This document shows, piece after piece, positions 1 to 10,469 of a stretch of DNA of 64,000 nucleotides (positions are counted from its first letter, which is position 1; every line of letters begins with the position of its first letter). This DNA comes from Astropecten irregularis. Lineage: Eukaryota > Echinodermata > Asteroidea > Paxillosida > Astropectinidae. The notes under the pieces are model-generated. The model had not been told where the DNA came from. It saw only the letters and a program-made list of their open reading frames with translations, and did no database searches. Location of the stretch: contig OZ020250.1 of NCBI GenBank assembly GCA_963971285.1, forward strand, positions 13,190,499 through 13,254,498. The letters run 5' to 3'. The position numbers were made by a program, and so were the translations under genes.

Positions 1-290
1 TAATGCACTTCTATCTAACTTTGTTAATAATGTTATGTATATATGGAATCTAAACACAGCACTTGAAATCCTTAATTATGCAGGAAAATTTTGTGATTGT
101 ACAAAATAATTTTGGGAACTTTGTTGGGCAGGTTTTTTTTTACTGAAGCAATAATTTGATAATGAAACAAAGTGTAATACTAATGAATACATTTGGTTTT
201 GGGTTAATCTATATTAATTAACAAAGGTGAAATATATCTGTATATTTTAAGGTACGGAAAATTTGAATTTATATTCTATTGAATGGTGAA

Positions 291-367
291 CAAAGAAAAA
301 TTTACTGGAGCGGGATTCGAACCGCCGACCCCCCCTGAATACCGTACAGGCGCTCTACCAAATCGAA
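291..367 (-). repeat. tRNA-derived SINE fragment (family S1)
   Basis: On the minus strand this carries a pol III B-box (GGTTCGAATCCCGCTCC) followed by the family's tail, AAATTTTTCTTTGTTCACC. The same module recurs near 20.3, 31.3, 43.0, 53.6 and 61.3 kb. The A-box half is degraded, so it is a fossil and not a tRNA gene. Confidence 0.65.
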
Positions 368-510
368 TTACTTTTACTTAATTACTAATTAATTTGTATA
401 TCTCGTTTACTTGCAAAGCTGAATTCTGTTTGATATTATAAAGAGAGATTCTGTAATAAAATTTTATGCAATTTTTTGAAGTGGAAAATTTTGAATGACC
501 AATTTGGCCT

Positions 511-821
511 GGGCCAAATTTCATGGAGTCTGTTACAGCCTATTGTACTGAATGGAATATGGGCACTGCATGCTACACATGAATTCTATTTCATGGAATC
601 CGTAAGCAAGACTTCGCTGCTTAATCTGATAGCGAAGAATTTGTTGGCTAAATTTTTTCTGCTAACGCGCTGTCATACATGTGCATTCTGCAGAAAGTCC
701 TTGCTAATCATAGTGAGAAAGAAAACGATCCCGTCAAATACGCTAATTGTAAGCAAAGAAACTGGGCTATCGTTAGCGAATAATTTCTGCTTAAGGTAAC
801 AGAATGCATGAAATTGGGCCC
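511..821. mobile_element. Palindromic MITE, GGGCCAA-type ends
   Basis: Terminal inverted repeats GGGCCAAATTTCATG and CATGAAATTGGGCCC bound about 310 bp with no transposase. The ends resemble the GGGGCCAATTTCA family at 23.5, 50.4 and 61.0 kb. An open frame running through it is T-rich repeat sequence and is not called as a gene. Confidence 0.6.
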
Positions 822-1137
822 TATTTGTTTGGTATGGATGTGTTTTGGTATGAAATCAGCGATACGTGTATTGGTACCTATTCCAGACATCAGTGAGTGA
901 CTGGATTGAGTGACGTGTCAGCAGTGGCGATCAAGACTTTGATCTGTGGGCAAACAAACCGGACTAGAGTAAGAAGATATAGTTACTGTGAGTGATAGTA
1001 TGTAGGATGTGGATTGGGCTGGGATATGCCCCTTGCTAGTTAAAATTGTACATTATCTGGTACACTGAGTTCTTTCACTGTATGTAAATATCAAAACCTG
1101 AATTCTCCAGACTAAAGACACTGTTGCTATATCACAT

Positions 1138-1276
1138 GATTCGGGGCAAGCTTTTGCTTAGTTACATAACAGACAGACGTCTTGCACCAATGCACTGTTC
1201 ATAATGGATAAGTATGGCACAAAGGAAGCAGTCCATTCCACAGATGGTATCGCTATGCAAAAGCTTGCCCCAAATC
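1138..1276. mobile_element. Short MITE, GGGGCAAGCTTTTGC ends
   Basis: The inverted ends GATTCGGGGCAAGCTTTTGC and GCAAAAGCTTGCCCCAAATC enclose about 100 bp of unique sequence. It has no coding content. Only one copy was seen in the window. Confidence 0.6.
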
Positions 1277-1660
1277 ACTTGGCCTAGCAACAGGTCTAGA
1301 TTGGGGTGTTTATGTGCAATGAAAGAAGTCTATGTACCAGATACCATTCAGATTTATACTCGGAAATGGCTTATTGACCGATATACACTTTTCCAGTAAG
1401 CCCCTACCACTACACATATGAACAATGCACATGATTGTGTTCCTCTTCAATACTACACTGTATGTTCTAGTCGCTCACTTCGTACATGTCCAGCACAATG
1501 GTGGACTTGGTACGCACGTTGGGCAAAGACCACTGCTGTGATTGAACAGAACCGAATGAGTTGAATGAATATGTCCATTGTATTGCACATTGAGTGGTGT
1601 GCATATTAATTTTAATTATTGAGGTGAATGTACATGTATATAATAATTTATATATTAATT

Positions 1661-1980
1661 TGGGAGGCTAATCATCCTTACTGGCAGCTGGGGTGCTGAA
1701 TTGCGAAGGATGCGACTTCAACGTAATCGAGTAGCAGGCTTTCATGGGCGCCTTTGGCTGCCAGCCACATCAACCCATATATGATCACGGAGTACAGCCT
1801 GAGATCGAAAGTGTTTGATTTTTGTGGAGGGAGGAAAACCTGATCACCTGGAGAAAAACCCTCGTAGCATAGGAGAGAACCAACGCACAACTCTACTCAC
1901 ATATGACCCAGGCCGGATTCGAACCCGGGCCACATTGGTGAGAGGCGAGTGCCTAACGCACTTGCCACCTATGCCCCCTA
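1661..1980 (-). repeat. tRNA-derived SINE (family S2), near full length
   Basis: Read on the minus strand, a tRNA-like head with A-box-like GGCAAGTGCGTTAGGC and B-box GGGTTCGAATCC is followed by a body containing a GGTTTTCCTCCCTCC block and the end GATTAGCCTCCC. A second copy, split by a MITE, lies at 45595-46073, and a diverged relative near 51.8 kb. The GGAGGGAGGAAAACC core resembles conserved cores of other deuterostome SINEs; that link is inference. Confidence 0.65.
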
Positions 1981-2063
1981 CCTATATAATGTAGATAAAT
2001 AAAATCGATAGATGGGTAATTTCAGCTTCAGTTTCATTTTTTGTTCTGTTCATAAGTTTATAG

Positions 2064-2271
2064 GGGGTTTACAAAACAGAGGCTCTGGCTCTGTCATCCA
2101 TACACTGAAAATGTAGGTTGTGGTTTTTCATTAGCTCAAGCTCTGTTTTCCTTTTCAAACCAGAGAATCTACTTCCGAACCGCAGCCAAAAGCCTCTATT
2201 TTGAAACCTGTTATTTTAGAATGGATTCACAAAATGGAGCCCGAGCCTGAGCCGCTGTTTTGTAAATGCCC
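2064..2271. mobile_element. MITE, (GAGCC)-rich ends, copy 1
   Basis: The ends read GTTTACAAAACAGAGGCTC and GAGCCGCTGTTTTGTAAA. The interior includes AACCAGAGAATCTACTTC and is shared with copies at 36161-36384 and 41347-41590 (the latter inverted). It is non-coding. Confidence 0.6.
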
Positions 2272-2939
2272 ACAGACACGTGTGTATTGATTTAATTAAA
2301 AAAGATATCTTGTGTTTGGGAATTGGTCTGAAAATTGGCACAAATTATAGACATTAGATAATATTACCTATGGGCAACAACACTCAACTATTTGAGCAGA
2401 ATTTAGATTTAAACAATGATAATGAAAACAGTACACATGACGACAAGTATAGCATTACTTCAATCATATGCATGTGGAACTTTTAATCGACAACAAAAAC
2501 GAAGCATACATGCATTTTAATACATGAATGCTTTTAAAATAACTACCCATATTATACAAGCTGACTTCTACCCATACAAAATTCAGTTAATTCACAATGA
2601 AAAGATACAGGGCCCTGTGTATTGGTATTTTAAGTGCTTGTGATATTTATTGAAATGAGAGCAAGAAAACATTGGGAATTGAACCTTTGACTTTCTACCT
2701 CCTCCAGTTATTAAGGTCTTAGTGCTTTTAAGCCAGTATCTACAGTGAATCGATACATGTGGTCTTCTGAGAAAGGGTTTTGTTACAGTTTACTAATAGG
2801 GAACAATGAGCATACATGCACATGAATCTACCCAGTACATGTGCATACTCTATAATATGAAGAGTGTAACACTCTTAACCATAACCATATTGAATCTATC
2901 CAAATCTGTTATCAAGCATATTGCGTGATTTTGAAGGTA

Positions 2940-3128
2940 CAGTGGAACACCTCTATAACGAACAAAGTGGGATGTATGGAAATTGTCTGTTACAGTGGTC
3001 ATTAGTTATAGCAATTTAAACAACATTGTTCTGTGTATTTTGTACACAAGGATGATGTTTGGTACGTTGGTACAGCCAAAAGTTTGGCTTAGTACAATAG
3101 TAGTGTTCGTTATAGTGGTGTTCTACTG
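2940..3128. mobile_element. Pogo/Tigger-like MITE
   Basis: Ends are CAGTGGAACACCTCTATAAC and GTTATAGTGGTGTTCTACTG, the CAGT-type termini of pogo-like elements. A clearer family copy flanked by TA lies at 63787-63965. There is no transposase frame. Confidence 0.6.
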
Positions 3129-3835
3129 TGCATGTATTCAATAGGGCCCAGGGCACCTACATATGGCCCAACTTGGAGCACTTCCAAAGAATAAGCTATG
3201 CAATATGCTATGAATACTGACTGTTCAGAGCAGGGTTTTGCCAGATTCAGAGATCTTCTCCGTACAACCAGGAGGTGTGGCCAATAACATCAAGGTCTAA
3301 TTGTTCATTTACTTGCACTGTAAAAAAGGCTTGAAGATGCATACCATGTAGCAAAGGCATGTACACAGTGAATGCAGTATTCAATACATCAGATGAGATG
3401 GTCTTAATCCCGCACTAGATTTTGCATTACATTCTCCATTAACCACATGTATGAGCCTAGCTCTATGGTAGAAGTCAATAGTATTCTGACCATCCCGAAT
3501 TTTCCAAAATGCATTCCAAACATTGCAGGATAAAAGGAGTGCTGAGCCCAGGCATTGTAACTTTAATTTTGAGAAAATGCCACAAGGATACTGCACAGTG
3601 TTGGAATTTGGCAAATACGTGAGGGTTCCTAGTGCAAATGACTATGGTTTACAGTCAAGAGCCTACTCCACACTTTAAAACAAAGGACCATACAGTACTG
3701 CCAACCAGGTTCATTTGACGGAACTTCTGACCATGTCCCCCTCAGAGAAGCAAGGAAAATTGTTTTGTTTTTAAGAGTACATGTAACACAAATTATCCCT
3801 TTACCCTAACCCTCAGCACCAATTACAAAAGACAA

Positions 3836-3995
3836 AAGCTGCACACAACACACTACCACAGTCTCCACAGCGGACTGGATCATAAACCACACATTTCCAC
3901 ATGAACCACAATGGTTTATTGTGGTATTCAGGATATCACACTCACCATAGGAAAAGACGTGTGGTCAACTATGGTATGAATCTGGGTTAGGGTTA
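3836..3995 (+). repeat. Dispersed repeat, copy 1 (ATAAACCACAC unit)
   Basis: About 160 bp, with ACTGGATCATAAACCACAC and TTGTGGTATTCAGGATATC. It recurs in diverged form in the same orientation at 4640-4830, bracketing the last SEM1 exon. Its nature is unknown. Confidence 0.5.
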
Positions 3996-4028
3996 AGGAA
4001 GTGTTCATTACATTCAAATTGTTACAAG

Positions 4029-4205
4029 AGGGCTCTGCGCTCAAGCTATTGATAGAATACGTCCTTTACATGTATATTGGACAGCTATAGTTACCCAGAT
4101 GTTCGGACAAACATCACAATGTTTACGTGTATTAAAGTTAATGGGGCAACGTGCGACTTGTTTGTCCGAACTTCTCTGTACGTGACGTCATGAGCGCAGA
4201 GCCCT
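4029..4205. mobile_element. MITE, AGGGCTCTGCGCTC ends
   Basis: Near-perfect inverted ends, AGGGCTCTGCGCTC and GAGCGCAGAGCCCT. Inside are GTTCGGACAAACATCACAA and its inverted counterpart TTGTTTGTCCGAAC. An inverted, diverged relative is at 63589-63752. It lies just downstream of SEM1. Confidence 0.65.
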
Positions 4206-4476
4206 ATTCAGAAGTAATTTATAAGCGGAGCAACTTGTCCTTGATTCTGCTGTAAAACTTTTAAAATACAAAACACAAAAAAGGGAAAATAGGCTTTTTC
4301 ATTTAGGAATGTCCAACAATAGCCAATAAAATGTCTGACGTTGATGTTTTGGATCTGCCTTCTGAATCATAAACGGTCCTCTGGTGCAAGCTGACCTCTC
4401 GGATGTGACCTCCGACCCACTGGGCAGTCCCTGACCTCTGACCCCAACCCCACCCCATCACTTCTATGGCACAGTG

Positions 4477-7400
4477 CTATGTCTTCATTGGCTCGGGCTG
4501 GTCTTTGTGGCCTTGTTTTTCTAGCTCCGCTCTGAAATAATAAGACAAACAGAAGACAGACCCTTTTTATTGCACCATTCAATCTCACTTATACCCCTTT
4601 TAAACTAGCGAGATTTTCACCGATAGGCTGGTAATACTGCACACTCAGTACCTACTACACAAGACAAGAGCATTTATAAACCACACAGTCTGTACAGGGG
4701 AACTGGATTATAAACCATGCTTTACCACACAAACCACATTGAGGTATATTGTGGTGTTAAGGATACCACACTTATCACAAGAAAACCCTGTGTAGCTGCG
4801 GTAAGGAGGCGGATCAGGGTTAAACCGTCACTTTGTTTCCAAACCCTGAAGTTGTCTCAACTATGGCTCGTGGGTGTGGAGGGAGTGGGGAACTGAAAAA
4901 ACAAATTGAAATTTGTCTCCACCAACCTCAGCTGTTTGGAGAAGTCGTCTTCCACGTTATCATCGTCCCAGTTGTCCTCCCAGACATTGGAGTCTGTAGG
5001 ATCCTCCTCTTCACTCGCCCAATCTAGAAAAAAACAAAAACAAACCATAATTGTTTTCCTCTGTCGGTTTTTTTTCTTCAAATAAATGGGTGTTAATTGC
5101 TATTACTGTAACTGTCCAAATATTGTGTCAGTAAGATAAAGATTTAGATTATGACATTGAAAAGTGAACAAAGTTCAAAATTTCTTGGAATACTTTACCG
5201 GTTATCCGGTATGGTATTGACTATTCCGGAGTATTCAAACCAGCGACCTCCGGAATACCATACCGGTTAACCGGTATGGTATTCAAATTGGACAAGGAGT
5301 TGTTATAGTTCTCTACACAGAGAGAAATTCCAGTGTTTTTGAAGTCAGTGACTGAAAGGCACTGATGGACACAATTTTTTTTTAGCAGCCCAACATCTGT
5401 CTTTTTTTCCCTCCCCTCCATGTAGCCAATCACAAAATTTGCGCTATGTCGGCACTTCGTAACGGTGACCAATCAGCGGAAGCATTGCATGAACGAAACC
5501 CATGCTGCAGTTTAGCCACATATCTGATCACGTGCATGGTGACCACGTGTAGCTGTAACATCGACCGATCGGTCGGGCTGCAGTCGGATCGTATCGGTCC
5601 GTTCATGGAATATTATTTTGTTCGGATACATGTTGGCTCCACTTTGCACAAACCTGTACACTCTGAACGCACGCTCAGTGAGGAACAAGACAACAGACAT
5701 CGTTGAATTTGTGCTAGAAAATGACGTGGACATCCTAGCCTTGACCGAGACCTGGTTGAAAGAGGATGATGATGTCATAATTGGTGATTGTACCCCTGCT
5801 GGATATTCATTTGTTCAGCGACCTCGACATGGAAAATCTGGAGGTGGTGTCGGACTTCTATTCAAATCCACCTTATCATCCAAAACGAACTCTGTGGCAT
5901 AGTTCAAGTCTTTTGAAGCACTCCAAATGCAAATATCATGTCACCCTCGTTCCATTTTGCTCATAGTTATATACCGTCCTGAAATTGTTGAAGATTGTGG
6001 ACAGCGCATACCTTTCAGTGTCTTCTTAGAAGAATTTGCATCCTTGCTTGACTCACTCGTTATTCACCCATCTGATGTTGTTTTGACGGGAGACTTTAAC
6101 ATTTGGGTTGATGACGTCAATGATCCACGGGCACGACAGTTTATAAATCTACTTTCAACCTACGGTATGAAGCAGCATATCACTGAACAGACTCATGTGC
6201 ATGGCCACACACTCGACCTGCTCATCACTTGGGATCCAAGCAACATTCTGCATGATGTAGCTGTTCTCCCAGGTCTATCTGACCACAGTGCTACCCACTG
6301 CAGCCTCTCATTGGGGAAACCAACCCCTCTTCGTAAGTCAGTCACAACCCGCCCCCTGCGAACCATGGACAAAGAACAGTTTCGCACTTGTGTCCATCAG
6401 TGCCTTTCAGTTACTGACTTCAAAAACACTGGAATTTCTCTCTGTGTAGAGAACTATAACAACTCCTTGTCCAATTTGATAGATAGGTTAGCACCTAAAA
6501 AGTCAAGAACCGTGGTGGTGAAACCATCAAGCACTTGGATGACCGAAGATATCCATGCTGCTAAGTGTCTAAGGAGACGCCTTAAACGCAAGTGGAGGAG
6601 GACCAAGTCTGACGTAGATCGAGCAGCATATACTACACAACGTTGGGTAATCTCCAGGATGATAGAATCTGCAAAAACTGAATACATCTCACGGTCTGTC
6701 GAAGAATGTGGCGGCAACCAGAAACGCCTTTTTACCATCACTGACACATTGATGCATCGCAGGAAAGAACCAGATTTTCCTGATTCCTCTTGTGATCAGC
6801 AGTTAGCTGAACATTTTTCCCGGTTCTTCTACAACAAAGTTATCAAAATCCGCCAAGACATCAACTCACAAGATGCTATACCCTCAACTCCGGCACAGTC
6901 TAATTCATTAGCATCTACCCATTCTCCATCATCTAGCTCAACATTAATGAACTTTGACCCAACTTCTGCTGCTGAAGTGCGTAAAATTATCATGAGTTCA
7001 CCAACATCATCATGTGAACTTGATCCAATTCCAACGAGCCTTCTCAAGGAATGTGTGGATGATTTCGCCCCATACATTGCGGAGATCATCAACAAGTCAT
7101 TACAAGAGGCTACCTTTCCCGCTTCCATGCAACATGCACTCGTGAAACCTCTACTGAAAAACTCTCGTCTAGACAAGCAAGACTTTGCGAGTTACCGCCC
7201 TATCGCTAACTTGAGCTACCTCTCGAAAGTCATCGAACGTGTGGTCTCCAATCGTCTGCAGAACTATCTAAATGAAAATGGCCTCCAAGAGTGCTTCCAA
7301 TCGGCGTACAGAGAGATGCACAGCGTCGAAACGGCCCTCCTACGAGTTCAAAGTGACATTCTCAAAGCAATGGACAACGGGAAGGTCGTCGGTCTCATCA

Positions 7401-10400
7401 TGCTGGATCTGAGCGGAGCGTTTGATACTGTCGACCACAACACCCTGCTGAACAGATTACATCACATTGGCATCGGTGGAAACGCTCTCCAGTGGCTCAG
7501 ATCGTACCTCTCTGTCAGATCCCAGACTGTATGTTTACGCAATGCTACCTCAAAAGCAGTTAATTTGAACTTTTCTGTTCCCCAGGGGTCAGTCCTTGGC
7601 CCTCAGTTGTTCAACATTTACACTCTTCCACTTCATGAGATCATCAAGAAACACCATTTAGAGTACCACATGTACGCAGATGATACACAGTTGTATTTCT
7701 CGTGCCCTCCTGTACAAGCTGAAATCGACAAGTGTATCGATCGAACTGAAGCTTGCATCAACGACATCAGAAGGTGGATGAAAGAGAGCTACCTGAAATT
7801 GAACGACAACAAAACCGAGTTTCTCCTGTTGGGATCAAGGCAGCAACTCGCAAAGGTCAAAGTCGACCGTGTGAATATCGGCACTTCATCTGTCTCCCCA
7901 GTCGAAAAGGTCAGAGATCTTGGAGTTATCTTCGATTCCAATATGACGCTGGAATCCCACGTGTCTAACTGCGTGAAGCGTGCATACCACAGCCTTCGTA
8001 ATCTCCGCTCCATTCGGAAGTTTCTCACACATAAGGCTGCAGAGCAGCTCATACATGCATATGTTACATCACGGATTGACTGTTCCAATGCCTTACTTTA
8101 TGGTCTCCCCAATTGCCAGCTCCAAAAGATACAACGCGTCCAAAATGCTGCTGCCCGTCTGGTAACTAACACACGGAAATTCTCTCACATCACCCCAATC
8201 CTGGAGCGTCTTCATTGGCTGCCTGTTGAACATCGTATAACCTACAAAATTCTTCTCATCACCTTTCGGGCACTTTTATCATCCTCCCCACATTACATCA
8301 ACTCCCTAATCCCAGTCTACAAACCATCTCGATCAGGTCTTCGATCATCAAGCGACTTCAATCTGGTTGTCCCGAAAACAAAACGATCATGGGGCAACAG
8401 AACATTTGCAGCAGGAGCTCCCCGCCTCTGGAATGGACTTCCCAAATATATCCAAACATCAACGACCCTCAACGAATTAAAGAACAAACTGAAAACACAC
8501 CTGATGAGAATTGCATTCTACATTTATTGTATTTTCTTTTGTTACTGTTAGCGCCTTGAGCACCCTTGGGTGGATATGTTGCGCCTTATAAATGTCTTTA
8601 TTATTATTATTTGAAGAATTTGTTGTGACCAAAATCCTTTTTACACGTCATCAGCAAGGTAAAATTGTCTGGAAATTAGCGTGAACTTTGGTTTGATTTT
8701 TGAAAAAAAAATGAAGAAGTTTTTCTCCTTACGAAAACGAATCGACAAAATGGAAGATCTCGCCGTTTTCCTCGGCGGGTTTTGACTTTCGTGACAACCA
8801 AAAAAAAACAGGTGGATCACGCACAATGAAAAAAAAAAACGACACGCTGTACATTGTCTGTTTTTTGTTTACACTTTCCACTGGGCAAGCCGCTGGTAAA
8901 ACCGCAGAAGGAGATTAGTGGGCATTAGCGCTGCGGTGAATTTAGCTTTCGGTAACATGAAACAACGGCGACTTGGTGGTGGTGGGATTTTTCTTAATCT
9001 GTACAAAGAAATCCGAAAATCGATTCCAAAAGAAGCCAGATTAAAAAATCCTCGTGTTAAATGGGTTGTTTACAATGACTTTCATGCAACTGGGTCAGCC
9101 CAAAACGCTCGTATTAAAAGGTTTTTCGTATTATCAGTGCTCGTATTAAGCAAATATTTCCCCATAGAAACGTGCACAACTCGGTCGGGACCGGCGTGAT
9201 ATGCTCGTCTTAACCGAGATCTCGTCTTAAGAGAGCTCGTATTAATGAGGTTCGACTGCCCGTATATTACTAATGCATTTTAAGGCTAATGTTCAAACGT
9301 TTATAAAAGACACAATCTGTGGTCAAATATTTCAAACTAAACTGTCGTCTGCTCGAACAACTTTCATTCTTCAGATGTCAGACGGCAGGTCATGTGACCC
9401 TGTTGCGATCTGGGTTTTTATGGCGTGCCAACGAGACAAAAGTGTTAAAGTCTTTCTCTAATCGGAGTGACAGTGTTTTGTTTTTTTCCTTTAAATTTTA
9501 ACTTTGATAAGCTGATGTATCCATGTTTAGGCCTCTCATAATGATTCCAGATATCATGAAAAATGCTGTGATAATATTTCGCATCAAGATAAAAAATTAG
9601 ATTTAATTTTATTTGCCTTTAAATATGTCATGCATGATAATTGATATTGTTGATAAATTATCTATAATTCACAATCTTGGAATCAAGACTGTTTTAGAAC
9701 CTTTTTCAAATAAACTCAATTGACCCAGTAAGAAGAATCGAGTAAGGACAATATTCCAGCCGTTTTTGAGTAACTTGGTGCACCATAGCTACTCCAATGT
9801 CAATGAACTTTGCCACTCAGCCAAGGGGGTGAAAACACATGACGTCGCGTTTACATAGTCATAGCGGAATTGGTGTCCCTGTAAATGACGGACAATATTT
9901 TCAAAGAAAAGACTTGAACTTCAAGGATTTTTACAGATAATAATCTGGAAGTGTCCAGTTGAAAGGTGTGAGGAGTGATTTTCTGATATTCCATTTCGTT
10001 TCCATTTTTGAGAAACTTTCCTGTTATCGGAGAGAAAACCGATAGGCCCCCTAACTGCAGGATACTGGAAATAATGCCTTTTTAACCTGATCACGAAAAT
10101 CTCTGAACACAACAACGGATTTGAAAATCCGTCAACGAAACTGGGATTCCTAGTTTCGTCGCACCGGATTTACAAATCCGACGATTCGAAGATTCGTTGC
10201 AACAGGCCTAGGTCCCTAGGCTATGGGTTTTTGTGCATGTGCTCACTTCATTTCATTTTTCATTTGGAACACAACAACAAGCAACCAATGTGACACTAGG
10301 ATACTGCGTTCTTCCAGATTCTTTCCAAAAACCTACTTAAAGATTCACATTCCTGTTTCTACTTACCTTCAGCTGGGAACTCTTCAAATTCATCATCTTC

Positions 10401-10469
10401 TTCAAGCAATCCAAGATCAACTTTTTTGTCCGTAACCTTCCTCTCTTGTTTCGACTTTAGGTCGGCCAT
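4477..10469 (-). CDS. SEM1: SEM1/DSS1, 26S proteasome lid subunit and BRCA2 partner
   Basis: Coding exons on the minus strand are 10469-10367, 5023-4927 and 4531-4477 (255 nt, 84 aa). Family role: SEM1/DSS1 is a small, very acidic, largely disordered subunit of the proteasome lid; it also works with BRCA2 and TREX-2-type complexes. The sequence shows the family's two acidic-aromatic blocks: [19 protein letters not shown], spanning the exon 1/2 junction, then [20 protein letters not shown], followed by the helical end RAELEKQG. The human protein is about 70 aa. This one has a longer N-terminus ([10 protein letters not shown]...) and the different C-terminal end [10 protein letters not shown]. 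The start is the first ATG of exon 1. The exon 2 donor is GTTGGT, a weak GT site supported by the family frame. Intron 1 is about 5.3 kb and contains an L2-type LINE on the opposite strand. Repeats flank exon 3 on both sides. Confidence 0.93.
4640..4830 (+). repeat. Dispersed repeat, copy 2 (ATAAACCACAC unit)
   Basis: This is a second copy of the 3836-3995 repeat (ACTGGATTATAAACCATG, ATTGTGGTGTTAAGGATACC), inside SEM1 intron 2. The same order of blocks shows common origin; the spacing differs. Confidence 0.5.
5195..5278. repeat. Inverted repeat made from a tRNA-SINE piece
   Basis: ACCGGTTATCCGGTATGG and CCATACCGGTTAACCGGT face each other around TTCAAACCAGCGACCTCCGG, a B-box fragment of SINE family S1. 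The arms are about 30 bp with a short spacer, so the single strand would fold into a hairpin. Confidence 0.5.
5286..5374 (-). repeat. Inverted fragment of the adjacent L2 element
   Basis: About 90 bp is the reverse complement of 6388-6478 inside the LINE, with only one or two mismatches. It translates on the minus strand to part of the same protein ([15 protein letters not shown]). It lies upstream of, and in opposite orientation to, the main element. Confidence 0.8.
5440..8612 (+). mobile_element. CR1/L2-group non-LTR retrotransposon (LINE)
   Basis: The element sits in SEM1 intron 1 on the strand opposite the gene. It encodes an endonuclease and a reverse transcriptase, and ends with the L2-like 3' signature GCGCCTTGAGC...GCGCCTTATAAATG followed by a short ATT repeat. 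The 3' end (about 8612) is clear. The 5' limit is not, and 5440 is an estimate. No target duplication was identified. The YADDTQLY motif and 3' tail point to L2 rather than L1 or RTE; this is family knowledge, not an alignment. Confidence 0.85.
5618..8551 (+). pseudogene. LINE ORF2: AP endonuclease plus reverse transcriptase, one in-frame stop
   Basis: One reading frame carries the whole protein but is cut by a TAG at 5900-5902; the frame resumes without any shift. Before the stop: [15 protein letters not shown] and GGGVGLLF, the start of an APE-type endonuclease. After it: IYRPE, GDFNIW and SDHSATH (endonuclease core), then reverse transcriptase blocks [43 protein letters not shown] and the catalytic YADDTQLY near 7670. 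The C-terminal region has LGVIFDSNM and [15 protein letters not shown]. The frame downstream of the stop is 874 codons without a break, so the copy looks young. It may be inactive, and a sequencing error at the stop cannot be excluded. Short plus-strand frames overlapping it are shadows. Confidence 0.85.
8613..9262. mobile_element. Pogo-like element remnant (right end)
   Basis: AAATATTTCCCCATAG and GAGCTCGTATTAATGAGG...TCGACTG match the right end of the TA-flanked element at 33366-34669. The left end is not recognisable, so the copy is truncated. The stretch 8613-9110 is AT-rich and otherwise featureless. It lies inside SEM1 intron 1. Confidence 0.5.
10110..10225. repeat. Cluster of small nested palindromes
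   Basis: Several short inverted repeats follow each other: GGATTTGAAAATCC, AAACTGGGATTCCTAGTTT, CGGATTTACAAATCCG, CGAAGATTCG and CCTAGGTCCCTAGG. All lie in the 250 bp just inside SEM1 intron 1, next to exon 1. The function is unknown; it may be a worn palindromic transposon. Confidence 0.5.

Noticed and set aside
476-799. 107-codon frame near the left edge
   Set aside because: Lies almost wholly within a palindromic MITE and has no recognisable domain.
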